From: an uncultured Flavobacteriaceae bacterium
GTDB taxonomy: Bacteria > Bacteroidota > Bacteroidia > Flavobacteriales > Flavobacteriaceae
Direction: 5' to 3'
Assembly (NCBI GenBank): GCA_947495135.1
Contig: CANLXN010000007.1
Span: forward strand, 154,517-218,516
DNA length: 64,000 nucleotides
A program made the position numbers and the translations under genes. Positions 19,681 through 24,428 of this stretch are shown piece after piece (positions within the stretch are counted from its first letter, which is position 1; each line of letters opens with the position of its first letter). The notes under the pieces were generated by a model. The model did not search any database and was not told where the DNA came from. It saw only the letters and a list, made by a program, of their open reading frames with translations.

Positions 19681-19808
19681 ACTGCGTTAGGGATAGGAGC
19701 GGCATCCTTTTTATAGATCCCTGAGCGGAGGGAAGGGTGAGATAAAAAGATACAGTGGATAGCCTGTTCAAGATCCTGCGACGGGAGGAGTTGGATCTTG
19801 AAACGCCC
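19681..19808 (+). ncRNA. Candidate structured RNA or folded intergenic repeat
   Basis: A non-coding stretch 40 nt after the glpK-glpD stop that can fold as a closed multibranch structure. GCGTT (19684-19688) pairs with AACGC (19802-19806), CTTTTTAT (19707-19714) with ATAAAAAG (19742-19749), and TTCAAGATCC (19767-19776) with GGATCTTGAA (19793-19802, sharing one base with the outer stem). The motif style (TTAGGGATAGGAGCGG... GTGGATAGCC) resembles sequences I associate with intergenic regions of flavobacteria, but I cannot name an Rfam family. Strand is assumed from the gene before it. It could be a small RNA, a 3' UTR element or a dispersed repeat. Confidence 0.45.
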
Positions 19809-19841
19809 AAATAGATAATCCTATTGATAAATCTTTAAACG

Positions 19842-19876
19842 AAAAAAGCCGGGAGTAATTTTTAGTTCCACCCGAC
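19842..19876 (-). terminator. Terminator after the TerD-domain gene
   Basis: On the minus strand GTCGGG (19876-19871) pairs with CCCGGC (19853-19848) and is followed by six T (19847-19842), 7 nt beyond the stop of the TerD-domain gene. The same stem followed by CTCTTTTT on the plus strand may also stop transcripts from the glpK-glpD side. Confidence 0.75.
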
Positions 19877-19882
19877 CTCTTT

Positions 19883-22135
19883 TTAGTCTAAAAACAATTG
19901 TGTGACAGCTGCGCTATTCATAGCCCATTCCAGATCGTATACCTCGTCTGCCATTGTCTGGTCTCCAACCAATTCCAGACCTTGAGCCTGGGCTTTGGTT
20001 GTAAGTAAATTACCTACCGTTAACTTACTGTTCAATTTGGCGATGAGCGCTTCAATGGCAACGGTGTTCATGTTTTGAACCACTTGTCCGTTAAAACTCA
20101 TTTCCAACCAAATAATCTCTCTTGCTTTAACATCTAGAACTCCAAAGACCAGGCCTTTAGACATAGTGTTAGTTATGCGTACCTGATGTTGAACACAAGC
20201 AGGGTCGTATGCAACTCCTGTAGTTCGAGAAATACGCATTGGGTGCTTGCTATCCATCCAACCTACTACTAGGTTAGGAGATAGGCCGCCGTTGGAGTAA
20301 GCGTTGCAAGTGAAACTTACGTATTTCGCGTCTCTTGCCGACAGTTTATCTATGTCCATATCAATGTACTCTGCAGTACCTACTTTTTCTGGAATGCGTT
20401 GTATGTCACCGCTGTGTTTACATCCATAGATAGATAATTGTGAATAAGAACAGAATTCAGTCACATGGTTATATGCTACATTACAGCTCAAATCCATATC
20501 GAGATGCTGTGCTTTGAGACCCTCTCCCCACTGCAAGAACAAACGAATATTGTCGCCCTCTACAGGAAATCGCGTTCCCATTAAAGCAGACGGCAGATCG
20601 TGCACTGTTTCACTTCGATCGCCTATTGCCAGCGGAATGTTAAATAAGCCTTCATCAATGAAAATACTTTTGTTCGTATTCTTTTCTGCTGAAAATCGTT
20701 GCTTCATTGCATCTAAACAAAGGTCTTCGATCTTCATTTTCATGCTTGCGAGCGTTTTATCATCATACAGCTGCACCAATTTGTTAGCCGTGATCATACG
20801 GTTAGTACCTCCTAATGGTTTTACACTTCGCAAAGCGTGTTTATCGAAGTACAGGTCTGCATACATGTTAAGTGTAAATAACAATCGTGCAGGAATTTTG
20901 TGTACAATTTCGGTAAAGTGCTCAATGGTAACTTCACTTCCAAACCAAAGCATGTTTGAAAACAGCGATCGAGCAAATAGGCCTGGACGTTCTTTCAATA
21001 ATGCGAATGTATTTTCTGGGTCGCTTTTCAACTTATAGTGGTTTACTTTTCCTTGCCAAACTTCATAGGTTTGGTTGTAGAAAACATCCATAATGTTCGC
21101 CAGTTTTTCAAAACCAGGTCGTTTAGCGTATTCAGCCAACCGAAGTGCTCGAATAAATCGGACCCACATGCCTCGTTTTGGGTGCATGGCCTCACAAGCC
21201 TGCTGCGGAGTAAGTTGAAGACCATTTAACCAGATAGCTACTTGTTTACAATCTTTACGAGCGTATTTCAGTTTTAAATCGGCTTTGGTCTTTAATTTTA
21301 CACTCCCACTTTGATCTGCTGGGCGAAAAATATTTTGGGCATTCTTTCCCATACGCTTAATGGTTGTTTTGGGTAAAACGATTTGCAAATACCCTGTGTG
21401 TTTGTACCAAAGAAAGCGGAGGATATCGTTGGGATTTACAAAGAGTGACTGAGCTTCATTTCCGCGATTGTTTTCGACCAACGAATCTATTACTAGCATG
21501 GTGGTTTCCTTCATACCTACTTTTAGTTCTGAAGGCAACTTGTGAATCTTTAAAAGTGTTTTTAAGTTCTCTACCTGAGTTGCATCTAAAGCGGTTTTGG
21601 AAGTTAATAAATCTGTAAAGCACTTTTCAAGCTCTTTTTCAGTCCAAAGAGACAGGGTCTTAAGTTTGCTAGCCTGATTTTCATACTCAATCTCTCCAAA
21701 CTCGAAAGGTGTACCACAAAAAGGGCATCCGTTGTATCGTTCCAATGGAAATGTATTATGAGGTATGATATGACCACAAGTTAATTGCGTGCCTTTTTTT
21801 GTTTGAAAGATATTTCCGAAGAAAGTAATCACATGATCAAAGAGAGTCTCTCCAGTTGGAATATTCCATTCTTTTACTAGCGGGGTCCAATTCTTATTTA
21901 CTCCAGTGATTTCTTTTAGTACTTCAAGTATGTCAAGTTTAGAACTTGGGTTTATTTGATTCATCGCCTTTAAAAGTTCTTCTGAAAATGTGAAGCCTAA
22001 TTTTGTCGCATTGGCTACTAGCACCAAGGTAGTTTCACTTAACTCGGTTTGTTGATTTGTGATGTGTTCATTTGAAATGAACACTGCCTTGTGACGGATG
22101 CCCACTTTTAGTAATTCTTTGTTCATTGTATTCAT
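19883..22135 (-). CDS. Large RNA-repair-island protein with Cys/His cluster and C-terminal TerD-like domain
   Basis: 750 residues, no signal peptide, cytoplasmic. Three parts can be seen. Residues 1-115 are unassigned. Residues 118-141 hold a zinc-knuckle-like cluster Cys120, His122, Cys137, Cys140 (TCGH...GCPFCG). Residues about 250-540 are helical and basic (GMWVRFIRALRLAEYAKR, VFYNQTYEVWQGK), consistent with RNA or protein scaffolding. Residues about 545-690 look like a TerD domain (LDMDLSCNVAYNHV, KHSGDIQRIPEKVGTAEYIDMDIDKL). It is the last gene downstream of the split-tRNA RNAs, whose leader ends 20 nt before its ATG. I infer a scaffold for those RNAs, by analogy with Ro/TROVE-type partners of RtcB; the function is not known. 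Confidence 0.75.
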   Translation of the reverse strand: MNTMNKELLKVGIRHKAVFISNEHITNQQTELSETTLVLVANATKLGFTFSEELLKAMNQINPSSKLDILEVLKEITGVNKNWTPLVKEWNIPTGETLFDHVITFFGNIFQTKKGTQLTCGHIIPHNTFPLERYNGCPFCGTPFEFGEIEYENQASKLKTLSLWTEKELEKCFTDLLTSKTALDATQVENLKTLLKIHKLPSELKVGMKETTMLVIDSLVENNRGNEAQSLFVNPNDILRFLWYKHTGYLQIVLPKTTIKRMGKNAQNIFRPADQSGSVKLKTKADLKLKYARKDCKQVAIWLNGLQLTPQQACEAMHPKRGMWVRFIRALRLAEYAKRPGFEKLANIMDVFYNQTYEVWQGKVNHYKLKSDPENTFALLKERPGLFARSLFSNMLWFGSEVTIEHFTEIVHKIPARLLFTLNMYADLYFDKHALRSVKPLGGTNRMITANKLVQLYDDKTLASMKMKIEDLCLDAMKQRFSAEKNTNKSIFIDEGLFNIPLAIGDRSETVHDLPSALMGTRFPVEGDNIRLFLQWGEGLKAQHLDMDLSCNVAYNHVTEFCSYSQLSIYGCKHSGDIQRIPEKVGTAEYIDMDIDKLSARDAKYVSFTCNAYSNGGLSPNLVVGWMDSKHPMRISRTTGVAYDPACVQHQVRITNTMSKGLVFGVLDVKAREIIWLEMSFNGQVVQNMNTVAIEALIAKLNSKLTVGNLLTTKAQAQGLELVGDQTMADEVYDLEWAMNSAAVTQLFLD

Positions 22136-22155
22136 ATTTTAAAATTAATAAATTA

Positions 22156-22211
22156 GGTAATCTTGCTTCTGGTCTACCTAAAAGAGTGTTTGAAGTAAGA
22201 AGCAATTGACC
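22156..22211 (-). ncRNA. GGTCAA structural element 1 (leader of the TerD-domain gene)
   Basis: On the minus strand GGTCAA (22211-22206) is followed by the arm TTGCTTC, then TTACTTC, and closes with the complementary arm GAAGCAA and GATTACC at 22158-22156. Outer GGT/ACC and the 7-bp arms can pair, leaving GATT opposite CAA. It is the shortest member of the repeated motif and lies 21-76 nt upstream of the TerD-domain ATG, so it could also act as a translational control site. Confidence 0.55.
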
Positions 22212-22222
22212 TTAATTAAAAA

Positions 22223-22304
22223 GGTAATTTAAAGACTAATATTACCAGCACCTCCCATGCGGGAAGCTAGGAATCGAACCTAGGGAAGTAAGTCTTTATT
22301 GACC
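22223..22304 (-). ncRNA. Circularly permuted tRNA-like module (GGTCAA element 2)
   Basis: Read on the minus strand the order is GGTCAA, anticodon-stem-like arm TAAAGACT, TACTTC, a T arm (stem CTAGG/CCTAG, loop TTCGATT, 22283-22267), an acceptor 3' strand GCTTCCC (22267-22261), a 4-nt link GCAT, an acceptor 5' strand GGGAGGT (22256-22250; seven pairs, two wobble), a short D-arm-like stretch with GGTAA, the complementary arm AGTCTTTA, then AATTACC. That is a tRNA with its 3' half ahead of its 5' half and its ends in the anticodon loop. Structure is seen; that it is made or circularised is inference. Confidence 0.5.
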
Positions 22305-22311
22305 AATTTTG

Positions 22312-22541
22312 TGAGGCAGGCAGGACTCGAACCTGCGACCTGGGCGTTATGAGCGCTGTAGTAAGCGTATATTGACCATGGTGATTTTTAAACAGTATCT
22401 TGGACTCGAACCAAAAGCCTCCGCTGGAGACCCTGCCTGTTGTAGTATGTTTAAGTTGACCTTACTTAGCATATTCACCATATGCAAGCTTTTTGGGTAA
22501 TTTATATGCTGACCTGCTCTAACCATCTGAGCTACTGCCTC
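22312..22541 (-). tRNA. tRNA-Met(CAU) interrupted by a 156-nt insertion
   Basis: Exon 1 (22541-22513) carries acceptor GAGGCAG, a canonical D arm (GCTC...GAGC) and the first two bases of the anticodon stem. Exon 2 (22356-22312) carries the rest. Joining them gives a textbook 74-nt tRNA: anticodon stem GGGCG/CGCCC, loop CTCATAA (anticodon CAT), variable AGGTC, T arm GCAGG-TTCGAGT-CCTGC, acceptor CTGCCTC and A73. The insertion (22512-22357) sits inside the 5' strand of the anticodon stem and carries another folded GGTCAA element. CAU could also serve Ile after lysidine modification. Whether the RNA is spliced is not known; two RtcB ligases are encoded nearby. Confidence 0.8.
22380..22461 (-). 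ncRNA. GGTCAA structural element 4, nested in the tRNA-Met insertion
   Basis: On the minus strand GGTCAAC (22461-22455) is followed by arm TTAAACA, TACTAC, a hairpin GTCTCC-AGC-GGAGGC, a T-loop-like hairpin TTTTGG-TTCGAGT-CCAAGA, then the complementary arm TGTTTAA and AAATCACC at 22380. Outer GGT/ACC and the 7-bp arms pair. It therefore combines a T-arm look-alike with the shared motif, but no matching 5' tRNA half is evident. Confidence 0.5.
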
Positions 22542-22559
22542 GTTTATTTTGCGGGTAAT

Positions 22560-22607
22560 GGTAAAAGTAAGTTCGTTAGGATGAATTGAAGTAACTCTTA
22601 CTTGACC
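22560..22607 (-). ncRNA. GGTCAA structural element 5, first RNA of the split-tRNA transcript
   Basis: On the minus strand GGTCAA (22607-22602) continues as GTAAGAGTTACTTC and ends in CTTACTTTTACC at 22560. GTAAG pairs with CTTAC and GGT with ACC, leaving TTTT opposite CAA. An additional outer stem TGCGGGT/ACCCGCA (7 bp, tRNA acceptor length) encloses the element. It is only about 60 nt, so it is not an ordinary tRNA. It is the first folded RNA after the operator-promoter at 22651-22689. Confidence 0.5.
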
Positions 22608-22650
22608 CGCATTTTTGTATGTATAAGAACGTTGTTTTGTATTGATAGTA

Positions 22651-22689
22651 CAAAGATGTTTAATTACTACGCAGTGTTTTTGCGTAGTA
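22651..22689 (-). promoter_or_regulatory. Operator-promoter of the split-tRNA/TerD transcript
   Basis: An inverted repeat TACTACGCA-N7-TGCGTAGTA (22665-22689) is followed on the minus strand, after 6 nt, by CATCTTTG (22658-22651), a -7 box close to TAnnTTTG. The same repeat with the same 7-nt spacer and the same distance to a -7 box occurs before the rtcB at 28402-29790. The repeat covers the -33 region, so a bound regulator could repress or activate; the WYL protein encoded at 30612 is the obvious candidate. Confidence 0.7.
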
Positions 22690-22698
22690 AATTTTTAG

Positions 22699-22770
22699 AA
22701 GGAATAGCGAGACTCGAACTCGCATCTGCCGGATCGTACCCGGGAGTTTTTCCAATTAAACTATATTCCT
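22699..22770 (-). tRNA. tRNA-Arg(ACG)-like gene
   Basis: 72 nt with a 7-bp acceptor AGGAATA/TATTCCT, a D arm containing GG, an anticodon arm of four G-C pairs around loop GTACGAT (anticodon ACG) and a perfect T arm GCGAG-TTCGAGT-CTCGC. The discriminator is T and the AT-rich acceptor is unusual for a housekeeping tRNA-Arg. It is the last tRNA before the operator-promoter. Confidence 0.75.
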
Positions 22771-22775
22771 ATTTT

Positions 22776-22848
22776 GGGTGACTTCGGGATTCGAACCCTG
22801 TACTCCTCATTCACAGCGAGGTATTTTACCACATAAACTAAAGTCACC
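22776..22848 (-). tRNA. tRNA-His(GUG)-like gene
   Basis: Acceptor pairing GGTGACT/AGTCACC, anticodon stem CCTCG/TGAGG with loop CTGTGAA (anticodon GTG) and discriminator C, which fits histidine identity. The T loop TTCGAAT is intact, but the T stem has only three good pairs (GGG/CCC), so this copy is weakened. Confidence 0.72.
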
Positions 22849-22857
22849 ATTTTATTA

Positions 22858-22935
22858 GAAAACCCGATAGGACTTCCTGATTCGTTCCTCCTCTTGTCGG
22901 CACTACTCAGGACAGGCTTCTCATCCAATCCTATT
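22858..22935 (-). pseudogene. tRNA-Gln 3' fragment with a repeat inserted in its T loop
   Basis: The last 17 nt (22858-22874) are identical to the 3' end of the neighbouring tRNA-Gln. On the minus strand ATAGG is separated from CCTAT by about 60 nt that include a palindromic flavobacterial-style repeat (TCCTGATTCG and CAGGACAGG flanks on the plus strand). No 5' half with a matching acceptor or anticodon arm is visible, so this is a remnant. Confidence 0.55.
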
Positions 22936-22949
22936 GCGTCTTATTCTGG

Positions 22950-23022
22950 AAAACCCGATAGGACTCGAACCTATACCTCAGGAGTCAAATTCCTGTATGC
23001 TTACCGATTACATCACGGGCTT
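22950..23022 (-). tRNA. tRNA-Gln(UUG)
   Basis: 73 nt: acceptor AAGCCCG/CGGGTTT, short D arm (ATG/CAT) with GG in the loop, anticodon stem CAGGA/TCCTG with loop ATTTGAC (anticodon TTG), and T arm ATAGG-TTCGAGT-CCTAT. The acceptor begins with A-T pairs and differs from usual flavobacterial tRNA-Gln. Confidence 0.8.
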
Positions 23023-23027
23023 ATTAG

Positions 23028-23101
23028 TACTCCACCCAAGATTCGAACTTGGACTACACGGGGCTTAAACCCGATGCCTCTGCCAATTGGGCTAGTGGAG
23101 C
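23028..23101 (-). tRNA. tRNA-like gene with UAA anticodon, short variable loop
   Basis: 74 nt: acceptor GCTCCAC/GTGGAGT, D arm GCC/GGC with GG, anticodon loop TTTAAGC (anticodon TAA) on a 4-bp CGGG/CCCG stem, and T arm CCAAG-TTCGAAT-CTTGG. The anticodon predicts Leu, but bacterial tRNA-Leu has a long variable arm and this one does not. Charging identity is therefore uncertain. Confidence 0.7.
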
Positions 23102-23105
23102 GTAG

Positions 23106-23179
23106 TACGAGAAGAGGGAGTCGAACCCTCAGGGATCCTGTTTCTAAAACAGGCGCGTTTACCGTTTCGCCATTCTCGC
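23106..23179 (-). tRNA. tRNA-like gene with UAG anticodon, short variable loop
   Basis: 74 nt: acceptor GCGAGAA/TTCTCGT, D arm GCG/CGC with GG, anticodon stem CCTGT/ACAGG with loop TTTAGAA (anticodon TAG, Leu codon CUA), a 6-nt variable loop and T arm GAGGG-TTCGACT-CCCTC, A73. As with its neighbour, the class I shape does not fit a normal Leu tRNA. Confidence 0.75.
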
Positions 23180-23189
23180 AATTATTTAG

Positions 23190-23261
23190 TACTCCGTAAG
23201 GGAATCGAACCCTTAATTCCTGATAGAAAGTCAGGCGTCTTAGCCGTTTGACCAACGGAGC
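23190..23261 (-). tRNA. tRNA-Glu(UUC)
   Basis: 72 nt cloverleaf: acceptor GCTCCGT/ACGGAGT, D arm GTC/GAC with GG, anticodon stem CCTGA/TCAGG with loop CTTTCTA (anticodon TTC), T arm AAGGG-TTCGATT-CCCTT, A73. Fully regular. tRNA-Glu(UUC) is a known target of anticodon nucleases. Confidence 0.85.
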
Positions 23262-23267
23262 ATTTTG

Positions 23268-23353
23268 TCTGGGAGCTGGTCCCGATAGCTATCGGGACGA
23301 ACCTGCAACCTCCGGCATCCAAAGCCGGTAAACAACCATAGTTATCTTCCCAG
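23268..23353 (-). tRNA. tRNA-Pro(UGG) with a palindrome inserted in the T loop
   Basis: Acceptor CTGGGAA/CTCCCAG (six pairs), D arm with GG, perfect anticodon stem CCGGC/GCCGG with loop TTTGGAT (anticodon TGG). The T arm begins GCAGG-TTCG, then TCCCGATAGCTATCGGGA (an 18-nt perfect palindrome), then CCAGC. The palindrome would form its own hairpin on top of the T stem. Either a damaged gene or an RNA whose T loop is reshaped. Confidence 0.7.
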
Positions 23354-23358
23354 TAAAA

Positions 23359-23436
23359 TAGTACCGATCCCTCATGAAGAGGAATGCCACCGAGAGACAG
23401 TCGGTTTGCTGGTCATATTGAAATGACCACGGTACT
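23359..23436 (-). tRNA. Asp(GUC)-type tRNA mimic with non-canonical D and T arms
   Basis: A 7-bp acceptor AGTACCG/CGGTACT with A73 and a clean anticodon arm ACCGA-CTGTCTC-TCGGT (anticodon GTC) enclose abnormal side arms. In place of the D arm there is a 7-bp hairpin TGGTCAT-TTCAAT-ATGACCA without the GG pair, and in place of the T arm a hairpin CCTC-TTCAT-GAGG without TTCRA. The cloverleaf outline is kept but the elbow contacts are lost. Confidence 0.65.
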
Positions 23437-23440
23437 TTTG

Positions 23441-23575
23441 TGGAAGTAGTAGGACTCGAACCTACAAGCTATTAATAGACCAGATTTTAACTCACCCTTG
23501 CTATTTGTAAATAGGATTCGTTGAATGATGAAAATCATTTCAGTCTGGCGAGCCAACCGATTGCTCAACACTTCC
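23441..23575 (-). tRNA. tRNA-Leu(UAA) with an intervening sequence in the anticodon loop
   Basis: 135 nt. Acceptor GGAAGTG/TACTTCC, D arm GAGC/GCTC with GG, long variable arm CTATTAATAG and T arm GTAGG-TTCGAGT-CCTAC with A73 define a class II tRNA. The anticodon stem CCAGA/TCTGG encloses 59 nt instead of 7. Removing 52 nt can give CTTAAAA (anticodon TAA) and an 83-nt tRNA-Leu. The insert has two hairpins, AATGAT-TTTC-ATCATT and CTATTT-AC-AAATAG. It is too short for a group I intron. Confidence 0.75.
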
Positions 23576-23582
23576 AAATTAG

Positions 23583-23654
23583 AGACAAGGATGAGAATCG
23601 AACTCATAAATAACAGATTTGCAGTCTGCCGCCTTCCCATTCAGCCACCTTGTC
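23583..23654 (-). tRNA. tRNA-Cys(GCA)
   Basis: 72 nt: acceptor GACAAGG/CCTTGTC, anticodon stem GCAGA/TCTGT with loop CTGCAAA (anticodon GCA), T arm ATGAG-TTCGATT-CTCAT and discriminator T, the identity base of bacterial tRNA-Cys. Regular apart from a weak D stem. Confidence 0.85.
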
Positions 23655-23659
23655 TTTTG

Positions 23660-23746
23660 CGGAGAGCAAAGGAATCGAACCTTCACCACGGTTAAATGGA
23701 CTTGATTAGCAGTCAAGCGTAACGAACCAGTATTTACCTACTCTCC
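23660..23746 (-). tRNA. tRNA-Ser(GCU)
   Basis: 87-nt class II tRNA: acceptor GGAGAGT/GCTCTCC, D arm GTAA/TTAC with GG, anticodon stem CTTGA/TCAAG with loop CTGCTAA (anticodon GCT), long variable arm with CCA/TGG, T loop TTCGATT, discriminator G as for serine. First gene of the array, starting 14 nt after a strong terminator. Confidence 0.85.
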
Positions 23747-23759
23747 AAAATTTCTTCAT

Positions 23760-23789
23760 AAAAAAAGCACCTCTTTTTGGGAGGTGCTT
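23760..23789 (-). terminator. Strong intrinsic terminator directly before the tRNA array
   Basis: Perfect 9-bp stem AAGCACCTC/GAGGTGCTT with a 7-nt loop and a run of seven T (23766-23760) on the minus strand. It ends a short transcript carrying a 42-codon frame and lies 14 nt before tRNA-Ser. Either an attenuator for the array or the end of an independent small RNA. Confidence 0.9.
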
Positions 23790-23813
23790 CGGTATTGTAA
23801 TGCCAGAATTATT

Positions 23814-23942
23814 TCATTCCATGGCGTACCTTTTCTCCCCATTTAAATAATTGGACTCTTCATAACTATGCAGCTGATCCAACCCTTGCGGCGACCGGAG
23901 GCATTGTTCTACTATTAATTGAGATTTGTTATGAGTTGTCAT
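23814..23942 (-). CDS. Small ORF (42 aa) in leader unit II
   Basis: Frame MTTHNKSQLIVEQCLRSPQG... ending KRYAME, preceded by an A-rich stretch (AAAACAAAACAG) typical of Bacteroidota start regions and by a well-formed promoter 45 nt upstream. It is followed by an intrinsic terminator 25 nt downstream. I do not recognise a family. It may be a leader peptide whose translation sets read-through into the tRNA array, or simply part of a small RNA. Confidence 0.4.
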   Translation of the reverse strand: MTTHNKSQLIVEQCLRSPQGLDQLHSYEESNYLNGEKRYAME

Positions 23943-23986
23943 CTGTTTTGTTTTTAATCGTTTTGTTTTAATTGTTTTCAACGGTG

Positions 23987-24018
23987 CAAATATGAATCCT
24001 ATTTTTGAATTATACAAA
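23987..24018 (-). promoter_or_regulatory. Promoter of leader unit II
   Basis: TTTG (24018-24015), 20 nt, CATATTTG (23994-23987) followed by CACCGT, matching TTTG-N19/21-TAnnTTTG. The promoter before unit IV at 27409-27440 has the same boxes, the same 20-nt spacing and the same following bases. Confidence 0.7.
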
Positions 24019-24202
24019 TAAAATAGAATATTAATTAATTGATTATCAAATAGTTGCGTTCATTTTAGGCATAAGAATCCCTGTCCGTGTTTTTACGGAT
24101 ATTCAAGTTTTTCGCAACCGACTGTCTCCCAATTGTTTTCTCTTTCAACTATCTTATTTTATGGGCTCTAACTATTCAGCATTTATTTTAAAAATTTTGC
24201 AT

Positions 24203-24230
24203 AAAAAAAGCGTCCATTCTATTGGACGCT
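24203..24230 (-). terminator. Terminator of leader unit I
   Basis: 8-bp stem AGCGTCCA/TGGACGCT with loop of 6 and seven T (24209-24203) on the minus strand. The stem sequence AGCGTCC is shared with the terminator of unit III at 27613-27643. Confidence 0.85.
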
Positions 24231-24265
24231 CGCTATTCTATGTTGATTCTAGTTTAAAATCATTA

Positions 24266-24385
24266 CTAAAACTGATTCAAATAGGCATAAAGCGTCCTCT
24301 CTCGTCCAAATAATTGTTCTATCTGGCGATATTTGCACTGGCTCGGCAGTGAATGGGATACCATATGTTTATTCCTGTGTTTCAT
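24266..24385 (-). CDS. Small ORF (39 aa) in leader unit I
   Basis: Frame MKHRNKHMVSHSLPSQCKYR..., rich in basic residues, starting 10 nt after the -7 box of its own promoter and ending 36 nt before a terminator. The very short 5' UTR makes translation uncertain. No family recognised; no signal peptide. Confidence 0.35.
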   Translation of the reverse strand: MKHRNKHMVSHSLPSQCKYRQIEQLFGRERTLYAYLNQF

Positions 24386-24394
24386 TTTGTGTTG

Positions 24395-24427
24395 CAAATA
24401 TGAGGGAATTGATCCCTTTATTCCAAA
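24395..24427 (-). promoter_or_regulatory. Promoter of leader unit I
   Basis: TTTG (24427-24424), 21 nt, CATATTTG (24402-24395). The spacer holds an inverted repeat AGGGA-TCAAT-TCCCT, a possible operator. It begins immediately after the stop of the TPR gene. Confidence 0.65.
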
Positions 24428-24428
24428 T

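Noticed and set aside
19883..22135. TROVE/Ro60 protein call for the TerD-domain protein
   Set aside because: No vWA domain with DxSxS motif and no clear TROVE signature could be seen; only the genomic logic resembles Ro systems.
22357..22512. tRNA-Met insertion as a group I or group II intron, hammerhead ribozyme or archaeal bulge-helix-bulge intron
   Set aside because: Group I P/Q/R/S cores, group II domain V and the hammerhead CTGATGA/GAAA core are absent; the internal loop is NATT opposite CAA rather than two offset 3-nt bulges. Length is also too short for the larger intron classes.
22156..22607. GGTCAA copies as a CRISPR array
   Set aside because: Only short cores are repeated, spacing is irregular (about 73 to 146 nt), the arms vary with maintained pairing, and no cas genes are present.
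23281..23298. Palindrome TCCCGATAGCTATCGGGA as a transcription terminator
   Set aside because: No T run follows on either strand and it sits inside the T loop of a tRNA.
22894..23640. Open frames of 60-101 codons across the tRNA array (for example 22894-23199 plus and 23013-23255 minus)
   Set aside because: They run through several tRNA cloverleaves and have no independent coding signs.
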